Part shown: piece by piece, positions 7,259 through 15,241 of the stretch
How the letters are laid out: every line of letters starts with the position of its first letter
Numbering within the stretch: the first letter of the stretch is position 1
Origin: SVTX01 sp045653805
GTDB taxonomy: Bacteria; Bacillota; Clostridia; Oscillospirales; CAG-272
Assembly: GCA_045653805.1 (NCBI GenBank)
Contig: JAZOMF010000020.1
Coordinates: 1-28,598, forward strand
Reading direction: 5' to 3'
Length of the DNA stretch: 28,598 nt
The notes under the pieces: model-generated
Databases searched by the model: none
Told to the model about the DNA's origin: nothing
Seen by the model: the letters and a program-made list of their open reading frames with translations, nothing else
Translations under genes and position numbers: made by a program

Positions 7259-8808
7259 TCTTCGATACCCCAGTATTTTCTATCCAAACTGCGGAACTGT
7301 ATTGCTTCTGCGATGTGCTCCGCTCTGATAATATCACTCTTATCAAGGTCGGCGATAGTTCTTGCAACTCGCATTATGCGGTCGTATCCGCGAGCGGAAA
7401 GACCCATGGAATCGTAAGCGGTGTGGAGAAGCTCCATGGCATCCTCGTCTGCCTTGCAGTATTTTCTGATGCCGCGGGCATCAAGCCCCGCGTTGCTGGT
7501 ATAGTTGTCACCCTCCATTCGCTTGCGTGCAAATTCGCGTGCCGCGATCACTCTTGCTCTTACGTCCTCACTTCTCTCGGAGACCTGATCATTACTTGAA
7601 AGCTCATCATATGTCAAGCTGGGAAGCTCTATTTGAATATCGATTCGGTCAAGCATAGGACCACTGATGCGCGAAATATATCTCTTCACATCAATAGGCT
7701 TACAAGTGCACTTTCTTGTGGGATGACCGAAATATCCGCAACGGCAGGGGTTCATAGCGCCGACAAGCATAAAGTTACAGGGAAATGTTACTCTGCCGTT
7801 GGCTCTTGTAATAGTCACCTTTCTGTCCTCAAGAGGCTGACGGAGCGCATCAGTCACCTGCTTTGGGAACTCGGGAAGCTCGTCAAGAAACAGCACGCCG
7901 TGGTCGGCAAGTGAGACCTCACCGGGCGTAGGATTGATACCGCCGCCAACGAGACTGACCGCACTCATGGTATGATGAGGGGAGCGGAATGGACGAACAG
8001 ACAGAAGCGATACACCTTCAGGAAGAGTGCCCGCGACCGAGTGAACCTTAGTAGTCTCAATAGCCTCAGCAAAGGACAATGGAGGCAGAATGGTAGGCAG
8101 GCGCTTTGCAAGCATGCTTTTACCCGTACCGGGAGGGCCAATGAGCAAAATATTATGTCCACCAGTTGCCGCTATCTCCATAGCGCGCTTTGCCTGAGCC
8201 TGACCCTTAACGTCAGAGAAATCTATTCCATAGCTTGAGGAAGAAACCGAAAATTCACCTCTATCATAACTTACGGGAGCCATCTCCGCTCCCTCCTCTT
8301 TGTTGAGGTGGCGAACAAGCTGTCTCATATTTTCAACTGCATAAACGGCGATTCCATCCACCGCCGCCGCTTCCATAGCATCCTCGGCAGGAGCATAAAA
8401 CTCCTTAAATCCTGCATCTCGCGCTGCCACGCACATGCAAAGGGCACCGCGAACATGACGAAGATTTCCCGAAAGAGAAAGCTCGCCCACAAAGCACTTG
8501 TCAGACACGTCAAGATCGCTTCTGACGATTCCCGCACTCTTTAGAATACCGAGGAGAATGGCAACGTCATAAGCCGAGCCCTCCTTCTTTCGGTCTGCGG
8601 GAGCAAGATTGAGCATAAAGGACATCTCAGGGAAGCGATAACCGCTGTTAATACAAGCGGTGCGCACTCTTTCTTTGGCTTCCTTAACCGCCGCATCGGG
8701 AAGACCGACCAGCTCAAAATTGGGAAGTCTGGGTTGAGCATCGGCTTCTACTGTTACTATGTACCCGTCAATGCCAAATATTCCTGCACAAAAAATTGAT
8801 GAAAGCAT
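7255..8808 (-). CDS. comM: YifB/ComM-family Mg chelatase-like AAA+ ATPase
   Basis: A 517-residue cytoplasmic AAA+ protein. Relatives of ComM act as hexameric helicases that promote branch migration during natural transformation; the role in Clostridia is less certain. The N-terminal domain (1-170, with PNFELVGLPDAAVKEAKERV) is the Lon-S5-like fold of the family. The Walker A motif GPPGTGKS is at 224-231 and Walker B VLFLDE at 305-310. A cysteine cluster (CRCGYFGHPTRKCTC, about 357-371) forms the usual zinc-ribbon-like insert, followed by the C-terminal helical Mg_chelatase_C region. Length is standard. The ATG has a weak GGAAGG ribosome binding site, and a good promoter lies upstream. The stop codon is contributed by the terminal bases of a 121-bp palindromic repeat, so the last residues may differ from those of close relatives. 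Confidence 0.95.
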   Translation of the reverse strand: MLSSIFCAGIFGIDGYIVTVEADAQPRLPNFELVGLPDAAVKEAKERVRTACINSGYRFPEMSFMLNLAPADRKKEGSAYDVAILLGILKSAGIVRSDLDVSDKCFVGELSLSGNLRHVRGALCMCVAARDAGFKEFYAPAEDAMEAAAVDGIAVYAVENMRQLVRHLNKEEGAEMAPVSYDRGEFSVSSSSYGIDFSDVKGQAQAKRAMEIAATGGHNILLIGPPGTGKSMLAKRLPTILPPLSFAEAIETTKVHSVAGTLPEGVSLLSVRPFRSPHHTMSAVSLVGGGINPTPGEVSLADHGVLFLDELPEFPKQVTDALRQPLEDRKVTITRANGRVTFPCNFMLVGAMNPCRCGYFGHPTRKCTCKPIDVKRYISRISGPMLDRIDIQIELPSLTYDELSSNDQVSERSEDVRARVIAAREFARKRMEGDNYTSNAGLDARGIRKYCKADEDAMELLHTAYDSMGLSARGYDRIMRVARTIADLDKSDIIRAEHIAEAIQFRSLDRKYWGIEE

Positions 8809-8846
8809 TTATTTTTCCTTCCCTTATTTTTACAAATATTTTTATA

Positions 8847-8875
8847 ATTATATCATACTTTGCACCAAAATTCAA
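8847..8875 (-). promoter_or_regulatory. comM: Sigma-A type promoter of comM
   Basis: Minus strand TTGAAT (8870-8875), 17 bp, TATAAT (8847-8852), about 40 bp upstream of the ATG. The -10 box is perfect and the -35 box is a fair match. Confidence 0.7.
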
Positions 8876-8957
8876 CACCGCAAAGTTAAAAAACTTATAT
8901 ATTAATAAATACAGGAAAAATATTTACAAACTCAACGCCAAAGTCTTGCTAAACCTA

Positions 8958-8986
8958 TTGACAATCGGATATTTTTGTTGTATAAT
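8958..8986 (+). promoter_or_regulatory. Perfect consensus sigma-A promoter of the LRR lipoprotein
   Basis: TTGACA (8958-8963), exactly 17 bp, TATAAT (8981-8986): both boxes and the spacing are ideal. The gene's GGAGG (9020-9024) and ATG (9030) follow about 35-45 bp on. Strong constitutive transcription is expected unless a repressor acts. Confidence 0.92.
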
Positions 8987-9029
8987 TTTATGTGTGTAAA
9001 ATGATAAACGTACCCCAACGGAGGTTTAT

Positions 9030-9920
9030 ATGAAAAAGATAGCTTTGATTCTGGTTGCATTCATGCTCGCAATTTCTCTTATCGCTTGTAATAATACCGA
9101 AGCTGATGGAGACAAGGCAAGCGCTGCCGACACCAAAAAGACAGATAAAACTCATAGTGTAGAAATGGTCATTGATGGTCAAACTGTAACTGTCGGCACC
9201 ATTACATACGACAACGAGAAGGGCAAAAATGTTGTAATCACCAAGTATGAAGGACTTGCTACTAATCACGCCGTTAAGATCGACTCTGTGTTCGTACATG
9301 ACAACACCGAATATACACCTACCAGCATCGGTGACGAAGCTTTCCGCGCTACGGCGATCACAGGAATAGAGCTTCCCTCCACCATTACCTCAATCGGTCG
9401 CCAGGCTTTTGCAAAATGCGATAGTCTTACAACCATTGTAATTCCCGCATCAGTTAAACATATCGGCAAGGGTGCATTCGCTGAATGTACCAATCTCGAA
9501 ACCGTAATCTTTGAAGAGGGCTCACAGCTTGTGTCCATAGACATGCAGGCGTTTGCGGAATGCACTGCCCTCAAGAACATTACTATTCCCGAAGGCGTTG
9601 AGACCATCGGCACAGGAGCATTCTACAACTGTGAAAGCATCACCGCTATCAAGACACCCTCCACGCTTAAGTCTATCGATGACGGCGCATTCCTGGGTTG
9701 TACCGGTTTGAACACTCCCGGTGCACTCGACGTATCCGCTTCCGTTAACATCGAAACCAAGATTGAAAACGTTGCTGGTGAAAAGGTTGAAATCGTTTGT
9801 CTTGGCAAGCATATCTTCGGCGGCATCAACAAGGACTATATTGTAGTTCCCAGCGATCCCGAAAGCGAGATGGCAAAATATGTAGCCGCTATGACGGCTG
9901 CACAGGAAACCGAACAGTAA
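9030..9920 (+). CDS. BspA-type leucine-rich-repeat lipoprotein
   Basis: A 296-residue secreted lipoprotein, the only supported plus-strand gene here. A short signal peptide ends in the lipobox LIAC with Cys20 as the predicted lipidated residue. A low-complexity linker rich in Ala, Asp, Lys and Thr follows. Residues about 95-235 hold tandem LRR_5 (Treponema/BspA type) repeats with the pattern 'sIgxxAFxxCxxLxxIxIPxxVxxI', about six units. The remainder is a short cap. GGAGG at 9020-9024 lies 5 nt from the ATG. The gene is monocistronic, with a consensus promoter and a strong terminator, so it is probably well expressed. LRR_5 proteins are usually surface adhesins or binding proteins; the ligand is unknown. 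Confidence 0.9.
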   Translation: MKKIALILVAFMLAISLIACNNTEADGDKASAADTKKTDKTHSVEMVIDGQTVTVGTITYDNEKGKNVVITKYEGLATNHAVKIDSVFVHDNTEYTPTSIGDEAFRATAITGIELPSTITSIGRQAFAKCDSLTTIVIPASVKHIGKGAFAECTNLETVIFEEGSQLVSIDMQAFAECTALKNITIPEGVETIGTGAFYNCESITAIKTPSTLKSIDDGAFLGCTGLNTPGALDVSASVNIETKIENVAGEKVEIVCLGKHIFGGINKDYIVVPSDPESEMAKYVAAMTAAQETEQ

Positions 9921-9936
9921 AAATAATTTTTACATT

Positions 9937-9968
9937 AAAAACAGGAGCTCAAATGAGCTCCTGTTTTT
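9937..9968. terminator. Bidirectional terminator between convergent genes
   Basis: A perfect 14-bp inverted repeat, AAAAACAGGAGCTC (9937-9950) and GAGCTCCTGTTTTT (9955-9968), with a 4-nt loop. It has A and T runs on both sides, so it serves the plus-strand LRR lipoprotein and the minus-strand nrnA that ends at 9971. Confidence 0.96.
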
Positions 9969-9970
9969 AA

Positions 9971-10987
9971 TTATATTTTTTGCAATCTTTGTTCAACTGC
10001 CAAAACGATGGTCATTTCTGCCGAAAGAATCGAATCGGCAATGAGCGTACATCCTGCCGCGCGAAGATGTCCGCCACCTCCGTAAAGCGCGCAAATCTCA
10101 GATACGTCAAAATCGCAAGACGAGCGCATCGAAACACGGAATTTATTCTCTGACTGGGGCTGCTTTATTACCGCCGCGATCTCAACTCCCTTTATACATC
10201 TGGCAACGTCGATAAGAGTTTCAAGAGCCTCATCATCGGCACCATATTGAGTCTTAAGATCATAGGGGAAGGTAATTACAGCGACCTTGCCTCCAAGATG
10301 AAGATTCATTCTCTCAAAGCCTGCGTGTTCGACCTGCATCTGCTTCAGTGTTTTTATGCCAAAAAGGCGATGGTTGATGTCCGCTCCATCTACTCCGCTC
10401 TCAATAAGCCTTGCAGCCAGAGTGTGCGTTGCCGGCGTCACGTTGATATATCTGAAACACCCGGTATCAGAACTAATAGCCGTATAAATAAGTCGATAAA
10501 CCTCATTAGAAATTTTTGCACCGCACTTTCTTGCTGCAAGCATAAGAATTTCATAAAGGACTTCTCCGCAAGCCGCGGCGTGAGGCTTTATGAAATTATT
10601 CGCATAGGGAGTACCCTTGCCGTGATGGTCGATCATCAGATCTATCTTGTCCTTATACACCTCATAAAGTGCGCCAAGCTGTGAGGGGGATGCCGTATCT
10701 ACCGTTACAATAGCATCGGGATAAAAGTCCTCGGGCATATCCTCTATAAGCACGCTCTCCTGCACACCCTCAAATATAAACCCAAAGCGATCGGGCAATC
10801 TGTCTGCACAAAGACACCATGCACGCCCCCCGATGCTATTCACAAAAGCGCGCAGTGCAAAGGCAGAGCCTACCGCATCGCCATCGGGATGAACGTGAAA
10901 AAGTATCAACATGTTTTTGTTTTCGCAGATAATATCCGCCGTCTCATGCATTGAAAGGGTGCGATAGTTTTGACTCTGATCAGTCAT
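9971..10987 (-). CDS. nrnA: DHH/DHHA1 phosphoesterase (NrnA-like oligoribonuclease/pAp phosphatase)
   Basis: Predicted Mn2+-dependent phosphoesterase that degrades short RNA oligonucleotides and, in relatives, dephosphorylates 3'-phosphoadenosine 5'-phosphate. The 338-residue product carries HPDGDAVGSA, a VDTASPSQLG motif, DHHGKGTPYANNF (the DHH signature) and SSDTGCFRY in the N-terminal domain. The DHHA1 signature GGGGHLRAAGC lies near the C-terminus. An upstream in-frame start at 11083 would add 32 residues and run deep into rbfA. The ATG at 10985-10987 has GAGG upstream and overlaps the end of rbfA by 8 nt, so it is chosen; translation is probably coupled. The rbfA-nrnA pairing is the usual Gram-positive order. 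c-di-AMP phosphodiesterases share this fold, but the stand-alone DHH-DHHA1 architecture favours NrnA. Confidence 0.93.
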   Translation of the reverse strand: MTDQSQNYRTLSMHETADIICENKNMLILFHVHPDGDAVGSAFALRAFVNSIGGRAWCLCADRLPDRFGFIFEGVQESVLIEDMPEDFYPDAIVTVDTASPSQLGALYEVYKDKIDLMIDHHGKGTPYANNFIKPHAAACGEVLYEILMLAARKCGAKISNEVYRLIYTAISSDTGCFRYINVTPATHTLAARLIESGVDGADINHRLFGIKTLKQMQVEHAGFERMNLHLGGKVAVITFPYDLKTQYGADDEALETLIDVARCIKGVEIAAVIKQPQSENKFRVSMRSSCDFDVSEICALYGGGGHLRAAGCTLIADSILSAEMTIVLAVEQRLQKI

Positions 10988-11357
10988 TATTTTCCTCGCT
11001 CTCCTCCTCATCGGGGTCGGTAATTGTAATACCCTCAAGAATTTTGGATATCTTTGCACCGTATTCGATAGAGCCATCCTCAACGAAGGTGATCTCGGGG
11101 GTGATACGAAGATTCATTCTGCGAGCGATCTGTCCGCGGATAAATCCTGCCGCCGCGCGAAGACCCATCTTGACCTCCTTTTTGTCTCCCATGAGCGAAG
11201 AATAATAAACCTTCGCATATTTAAGATCGGGCGTAACCTCTGCCGCGGTAACGCTTATAAATGCATTAGACACTCTGGGGTCCTTAACATCGCGAAGGAT
11301 CATTGCCACTTCCTTCTGAAATTCGTCATTTATTCTTCCCTGTCTGTATTTTGCCAT
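10980..11357 (-). CDS. rbfA: Ribosome-binding factor A
   Basis: A 125-residue 30S maturation factor that binds near the decoding centre of immature small subunits and helps 16S rRNA 5' end processing and cold growth. The sequence opens with YRQGRINDEFQKEVAMILRD, followed by DPRVSNAFISVTAAEVTPDLKYAKVYYS and a conserved tail LRITPEITFVEDGSIEYG. This is the compact KH-like fold over almost the full length, with an acidic C-terminal end. GGAGG lies 6-7 nt before the ATG. It is the middle gene of a three-gene unit, 44 bp after the unknown gene at 11402-12331 and overlapping nrnA by 8 nt. The usual upstream partners nusA and infB are absent here. Confidence 0.95.
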   Translation of the reverse strand: MAKYRQGRINDEFQKEVAMILRDVKDPRVSNAFISVTAAEVTPDLKYAKVYYSSLMGDKKEVKMGLRAAAGFIRGQIARRMNLRITPEITFVEDGSIEYGAKISKILEGITITDPDEEESEENND

Positions 11358-11401
11358 ATGTCCCTCCTGCCCCTGCTGGGCTTAATATTAATGATTTGTT
11401 T

Positions 11402-12331
11402 TTAATGTGATTCAAGGTAATCTACCATATTAAAGACAACGTCTCCGTTCTTTACTCCTACAAAGCCTACGTCTTGATAAAGCGGTATGAAGCTCACTCC
11501 GACCACGCCATCTTTCTTGATAACGTCAAACAAAATGCCGTGATTGATCTCTGCCAGCGTTTTGAGATGATCCAGCGCTTCGAGGCGAACAAATCTGTGA
11601 CATTTGAATGACATCTCCACCTTAACTCCTCCCATGCCGTTTATAACAGTTATGTTAAGAGTCGAGTCCTTAGCTCTCCTTGACGTTATCATAGCAAAGG
11701 TAAGGAGCACCGCCGCGCAGAATCTGCCGTCAAATATTTCATCGGTAGCCACAAGATCTTCGTCGTCATAATCGAGATAGGTGTCAAAATTCAGCGATAT
11801 CCCCAAAAGCTCGCATACACTTTCAGCCGCAGTCCTAAAAACAGCGGGAGATTGAGCAGTGTACTGAAGCTTCAGCTCCATCAATCCCATTATTTGCCCA
11901 AAAATGCGCGATAAATGCAAGTACTCATCTTTGTTTGTAAAGAGCGCCTGTGCGCAAGCATCGGTAGCGAGTTCATTCAGCGACCTTGATATTATCATGT
12001 CTTCAAAAGCACCGCACGCCGCAATATTAGCAACCTTTTTTGCAGATATCGCAGGCATAACGGCAAGACACAACGAGGTGTCAAAGGCGAAATCCTTGAA
12101 TACAAAAAGGGGATGCAGCCTTGACTCGCCGCACACCGTGGCGTAGGGGCGCTTTCCATATCCCGATATCAGCTCTCGTATTTCCTCCTTGGAGATTTGA
12201 GACACCTCAAGAACTTCAAAAATATCCTCATCCACCGTCTTTTTCTCGTTTTCGCCTACAGACGCCACTATTCTGCCGAAATCCACAACCGCAGCCGAGA
12301 AAACGTATATTTTATCAACACTTCTCGCCAC
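11402..12331 (-). CDS. Unknown protein encoded upstream of rbfA
   Basis: I do not recognise this 309-residue, apparently soluble protein. It has no signal peptide or clear membrane segment. A helical stretch around LHLSRIFGQIMGLMELKLQ, followed by an acidic patch (DYDDEDLVATDE) and a beta-rich C-terminal part (STLNITVINGMGGVKVEMSF), loosely recalls the layout of a histidine kinase core. No phosphoacceptor His motif or N/G boxes can be identified, so no function is assigned. The longest open frame begins with TTG at 12355, but AAGGAGG (12340-12346) lies inside that extension, eight bases before a GTG at 12329-12331, which is chosen. A perfect consensus promoter sits upstream. Co-transcription with rbfA and nrnA is likely, which hints at an RNA or ribosome-related setting but proves nothing. 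Confidence 0.75.
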   Translation of the reverse strand: MARSVDKIYVFSAAVVDFGRIVASVGENEKKTVDEDIFEVLEVSQISKEEIRELISGYGKRPYATVCGESRLHPLFVFKDFAFDTSLCLAVMPAISAKKVANIAACGAFEDMIISRSLNELATDACAQALFTNKDEYLHLSRIFGQIMGLMELKLQYTAQSPAVFRTAAESVCELLGISLNFDTYLDYDDEDLVATDEIFDGRFCAAVLLTFAMITSRRAKDSTLNITVINGMGGVKVEMSFKCHRFVRLEALDHLKTLAEINHGILFDVIKKDGVVGVSFIPLYQDVGFVGVKNGDVVFNMVDYLESH

Positions 12332-12339
12332 TGCGCGCG

Positions 12340-12346
12340 CCTCCTT
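12340..12346 (-). promoter_or_regulatory. Ribosome binding site that sets the start of the 11402-12331 gene
   Basis: Minus strand AAGGAGG, 8 nt ahead of the GTG at 12331. It lies inside the longer TTG-initiated frame and therefore argues against that start. Confidence 0.8.
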
Positions 12347-12370
12347 GAAAAACAAAAGTCTTTTTATATT

Positions 12371-12399
12371 ATTATAGTTTATTTTTATGGTTTTGTCAA
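12371..12399 (-). promoter_or_regulatory. Perfect consensus promoter of the unknown-rbfA-nrnA unit
   Basis: Minus strand TTGACA (12394-12399), 17 bp, TATAAT (12371-12376). Both boxes and spacing are ideal. The -35 box begins with the same ten bases (TTGACAAAAC) as the promoters at 13644-13672 and 16613-16641. Confidence 0.9.
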
Positions 12400-12463
12400 G
12401 AGATTTACCAACGTCATAGTTTCAAAAAACATTTAAACTGCCAAATATTCCCGTGGTGCAAGA

Positions 12464-12498
12464 AAAAAGAGAACAGATTTAAGTTCTGCTCTCTTTTT
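12464..12498 (-). terminator. Terminator after the threonine aldolase-like gene
   Basis: AAAAAGAGA (12464-12472) pairs with TCTCTTTTT (12490-12498); after one A-C mismatch CAGA pairs with TCTG, leaving a 7-nt loop. A T-run follows on the minus strand. A second, weaker dyad (12514-12555; ATTATTCCC against GGGAATAGT with CCAA/TTGG inside) lies between the gene and this terminator. The right arm shares the 15-mer GTTCTGCTCTCTTTT with the terminator at 16758-16787, there on the opposite strand. Confidence 0.82.
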
Positions 12499-12581
12499 AT
12501 TCATGTTAGGTCTATTATTCCCACATTCCAACACACGGCTTGGACCGGGAATAGTGTCAAGCATTATAATGATACACCATT

Positions 12582-13607
12582 TTACAAAATTTCAGCAAGT
12601 GCTTCTATGTCCTTCTTGTCAGTTGCCCAACTCGTTGCAAAGCGGACCGCACAATGGTTCTCATCTACCCTCTCCCAAATTTCAAATCGCACAAGACTCG
12701 AAAGCTCCCGTATCTTATCATCGGATAAAACGATAAACTGCTGATTCGTAGGAGAATTTTTAAAGAAAGGATATCCCTTTTGAGTAAAGAGCTTTTTGAG
12801 ATCCTCGGCCCTGTCAATAGCATTTTTGCTTATTTCAAAATAAAGGTCATCGGTGAAAAGTGCGTCAAACTGTATGCCAAGCAGACGACCCTTGGCAAGA
12901 AGCGCACCATTCTGCTTAATAGTGGTGAAAAAGTGCTTCGGTGCGTTATTCTTGGTAAACACGACCGCCTCACCGCAAAGCGCTCCCACCTTAGTTCCGC
13001 CGATATAAAAAACGTCGCAAAGCTCCGCAATATCCTTAAGAGTTACGTCGGTATCAAGGCTCATAAGCCCGTATCCAAGTCGTGCACCGTCAATGAACAA
13101 AGGCAGATCATAATCGCGACAAAGCCCGGACAGCTCCTTCAATTCATCAAGAGTATAAAGCGTTCCGTATTCAGTGGGATGTGAGATATACACCATTCCG
13201 GGGAACACCATGTGCTCGTGAGCTCCGTCTGAGTAAAAACCATCGATCAGATTTTTCACATCTGATGCTTTCAGCTTTCCGTCATAACCGGGAACAGTCA
13301 AAACCTTATGTCCCGAAGCTTCTATCGCTCCCGCCTCATGAGCGCTGATGTGACCCGTAGTAGCCGCGATCACACCCTCGTATTTTTTTAGCATTGAGTC
13401 GATAACTATTCGATTAGTCTGTGTGCCACCCACCAGAAAACGAACATCAGCATCTTCTCTGCCGCAAGCTTTGCGAATCTTTTCTTTAGCTTGCGCTGTG
13501 TAAATATCATTTCCGTATCCGGGACAAGGCTCCATATTGGTTCGCACCAGTGCCTCTAAAATTTTAGGGTGCGCGCCTGTATTATAATCACATTCAAACG
13601 ATAGCAT
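12582..13607 (-). CDS. Threonine aldolase-like PLP enzyme (beta-eliminating lyase family)
   Basis: A 341-residue cytoplasmic fold-type I PLP enzyme of the low-specificity threonine aldolase group, which cleaves threonine or allo-threonine to glycine and acetaldehyde. Visible landmarks are the N-terminal SFECDYNTGAHPKIL, the phosphate-binding region RFLVGGTQTN, HISAHEAGAIE, the cofactor Asp in LFIDGARLGYG (Asp173), and the Schiff-base lysine in YIGGTKVGALCGEA (Lys206). Length fits the family. A GGAGG sits 6 nt before the ATG at 13605-13607; the longer frame from 13634 lacks a site and runs into the promoter's downstream region. It stands alone with its own promoter and terminator. A decayed copy of this promoter and of the first codons is found at 26825-26973. 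Substrate could be another beta-hydroxy amino acid. Confidence 0.92.
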   Translation of the reverse strand: MLSFECDYNTGAHPKILEALVRTNMEPCPGYGNDIYTAQAKEKIRKACGREDADVRFLVGGTQTNRIVIDSMLKKYEGVIAATTGHISAHEAGAIEASGHKVLTVPGYDGKLKASDVKNLIDGFYSDGAHEHMVFPGMVYISHPTEYGTLYTLDELKELSGLCRDYDLPLFIDGARLGYGLMSLDTDVTLKDIAELCDVFYIGGTKVGALCGEAVVFTKNNAPKHFFTTIKQNGALLAKGRLLGIQFDALFTDDLYFEISKNAIDRAEDLKKLFTQKGYPFFKNSPTNQQFIVLSDDKIRELSSLVRFEIWERVDENHCAVRFATSWATDKKDIEALAEIL

Positions 13608-13643
13608 AACTTCCTCCGTAAATATCAGGTACATTCAATTAAT

Positions 13644-13672
13644 ATGATACCAAAAAGTCAGCGTTTTGTCAA
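13644..13672 (-). promoter_or_regulatory. Sigma-A promoter of the threonine aldolase-like gene
   Basis: Minus strand TTGACA (13667-13672), 17 bp, TATCAT (13644-13649), about 40 bp from the ATG. The segment from the -35 box to codon 8 reappears, degraded, at 26886-26973. Confidence 0.88.
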
Positions 13673-13757
13673 CAATATAGCAAAATGTTCATCAATATTG
13701 CACCTTGCCTCGATAATTGATAAGGCATCCACTGTGCGATTTGGGGTTATTTTTTAC

Positions 13758-13795
13758 ACAAAAACGGAGTCCATTTTCTTGGACTCCGTTTTTGT
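13758..13795 (-). terminator. Terminator downstream of the CNNM gene pair
   Basis: A perfect 16-bp inverted repeat (13758-13773 and 13780-13795, core ACGGAGTCCA) with a 6-nt loop. U-rich tails are present on both strands. It lies about 130 bp past the stop of the second CNNM gene and just upstream of the threonine aldolase promoter. Confidence 0.92.
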
Positions 13796-13879
13796 CGCAT
13801 AAAAGTTGTACAACTTAAATGCGATAGTTGAATTTTATATTTCGTCGTTCTTTTTAAAAATACACGACGCAAATTTGCG
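13795..13879. other. Cluster of three dyads between CNNM gene and terminator
   Basis: At 13795-13824 TCGCAT..ATGCGA encloses the perfect 14-bp palindrome AAGTTGTACAACTT, with a 2-nt mismatch each side. At 13843-13869 CGTCGT pairs with ACGACG. At 13868-13879 lies the palindrome CGCAAATTTGCG. They are crammed into the otherwise empty space after the CNNM stop codon at 13928. No promoter or reading frame explains them; they could be protein-binding sites, structure in the 3' untranslated RNA, or remnants of a small repeat. Confidence 0.5.
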
Positions 13880-13927
13880 CTATAAATAAATAATAGTGTT
13901 TCCAATGCTTTTTTGTGATCCTATATT

Positions 13928-15241
13928 TTAATCAAACGCTTTTTCCGGCTCCGACTTCGCTTCAACCCAAACGGTAAGCTTGGTTACACGTTCCTCATCC
14001 ATTTGAGCAACAATTACAAAGATATTTTCGTATCGGAAGCTATCACCAACGTGAGGATCAGCATCAAGCATTTCAATCGCCCAGCCGCCCATTGTGATAT
14101 ACTCGCAGGCAAAGTCTTCCGGCTTAACGAAGTCGATTTCCTCAAAGAAATCGTCAATGCTCATGTCACCAATCACTTCGTATGTGTTCTCTCCCGTTGC
14201 AATACACTCCGTAATAATAACGTCGGTATCATCCCAAATATCACCAACAAGCTCTTCAAGAATATCCTCCATTGTAACAACTCCAAGCGTTCCGCCGTAC
14301 TCGTCAATAACAATAGCCAGATGCATTTTGGCTTCTCTCAATTTGGCGAGTGCCGCAGGCAGCTTCATAGTTTTATGGAGTTTACATGGCTTGAGCAACA
14401 TAGAATGAATATCAAGCTTTTTATCATCAAGCATTGCTTTATGATAACGGGTAAGTGACAAAACGCCAACGATATTATCGATGCTGTCCTCATAAACGGG
14501 CAAACGCGAAAACTGTGTCATATCCGAAAGTAACGAATTGATGCTTTCCTCATCGTCATCGATATCGATGGCAATCAAGTCGATTCGGGGAGTCATGATT
14601 TTTTCAATCGTGGTATCACGGAAATCCAGCGTGGACTGAAGCAATTCACCCTGTTCCTCATCAATAACGCCCTCTTCCTCAATCGTATCAATAATAGAGA
14701 CAAGCTCATCCTCGGTAACGGTAGGTTCATCATCTTTGCGATCAGTACCCCAAATTTTGCGCAACACGAAGAGTATCGCCAAAACAATAAACACAACGGG
14801 GCTGAGAATAATAGTGAGGACACGCGTGGGAATTGCAATAATGCGAGCTACAGTATCGGCATTTTGCTTTGCCAAAATTTTGGGCACGATCTCTCCAAAG
14901 ATCAAAATTACAACTGTAACAAGAATGGTAGCAATCGCAGAAGCCAAAGCAACATTGTCACGGAACAAATTCATAACAATAAGAGTTGTGCAGGTTGAGA
15001 TCGCAATGTTTGCAAGGTTGTTACCGATCAGAATAGCCGAGAGCGATGTGGTAAACTTATTGCAAATATTATAGGCAATTCCCGCCGTACGACTTCCCGA
15101 CTCGGATGCCTTACGCAAACGCATTTTATTTGCGCTGTTAAAAGCGATTTCGGATGCCGAAAAATAAGCAGACAGGCATATCATAACCAATATAATGACA
15201 TATGCCCACCACATATGTGAAAAATGCTCTGCAAACATCAT
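13928..15241 (-). CDS. CNNM/CorC-HlyC family transporter (second of pair)
   Basis: A 437-residue membrane protein with the order DUF21/CNNM transmembrane domain (about residues 10-185, SAYFSASEIAFNSANKMRL), a CBS pair (about 215-335) and the C-terminal CorC_HlyC domain (about 350-430). The CBS region contains IMTPRIDLIAIDIDDDEE and IDEYGGTLGVVTMEDILEELVGDI. Members are linked to Mg2+ and other divalent cation efflux or homeostasis, with nucleotide and Mg2+ sensing by the CBS domains; the older 'haemolysin' label is not meaningful. The start ATG overlaps the previous gene's stop as ATGA, and AAGGAGGTG precedes it, so translation is coupled. It shares its whole architecture with the upstream gene, pointing to an old duplication. 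A terminator follows about 130 bp downstream. Confidence 0.93.
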   Translation of the reverse strand: MMFAEHFSHMWWAYVIILVMICLSAYFSASEIAFNSANKMRLRKASESGSRTAGIAYNICNKFTTSLSAILIGNNLANIAISTCTTLIVMNLFRDNVALASAIATILVTVVILIFGEIVPKILAKQNADTVARIIAIPTRVLTIILSPVVFIVLAILFVLRKIWGTDRKDDEPTVTEDELVSIIDTIEEEGVIDEEQGELLQSTLDFRDTTIEKIMTPRIDLIAIDIDDDEESINSLLSDMTQFSRLPVYEDSIDNIVGVLSLTRYHKAMLDDKKLDIHSMLLKPCKLHKTMKLPAALAKLREAKMHLAIVIDEYGGTLGVVTMEDILEELVGDIWDDTDVIITECIATGENTYEVIGDMSIDDFFEEIDFVKPEDFACEYITMGGWAIEMLDADPHVGDSFRYENIFVIVAQMDEERVTKLTVWVEAKSEPEKAFD

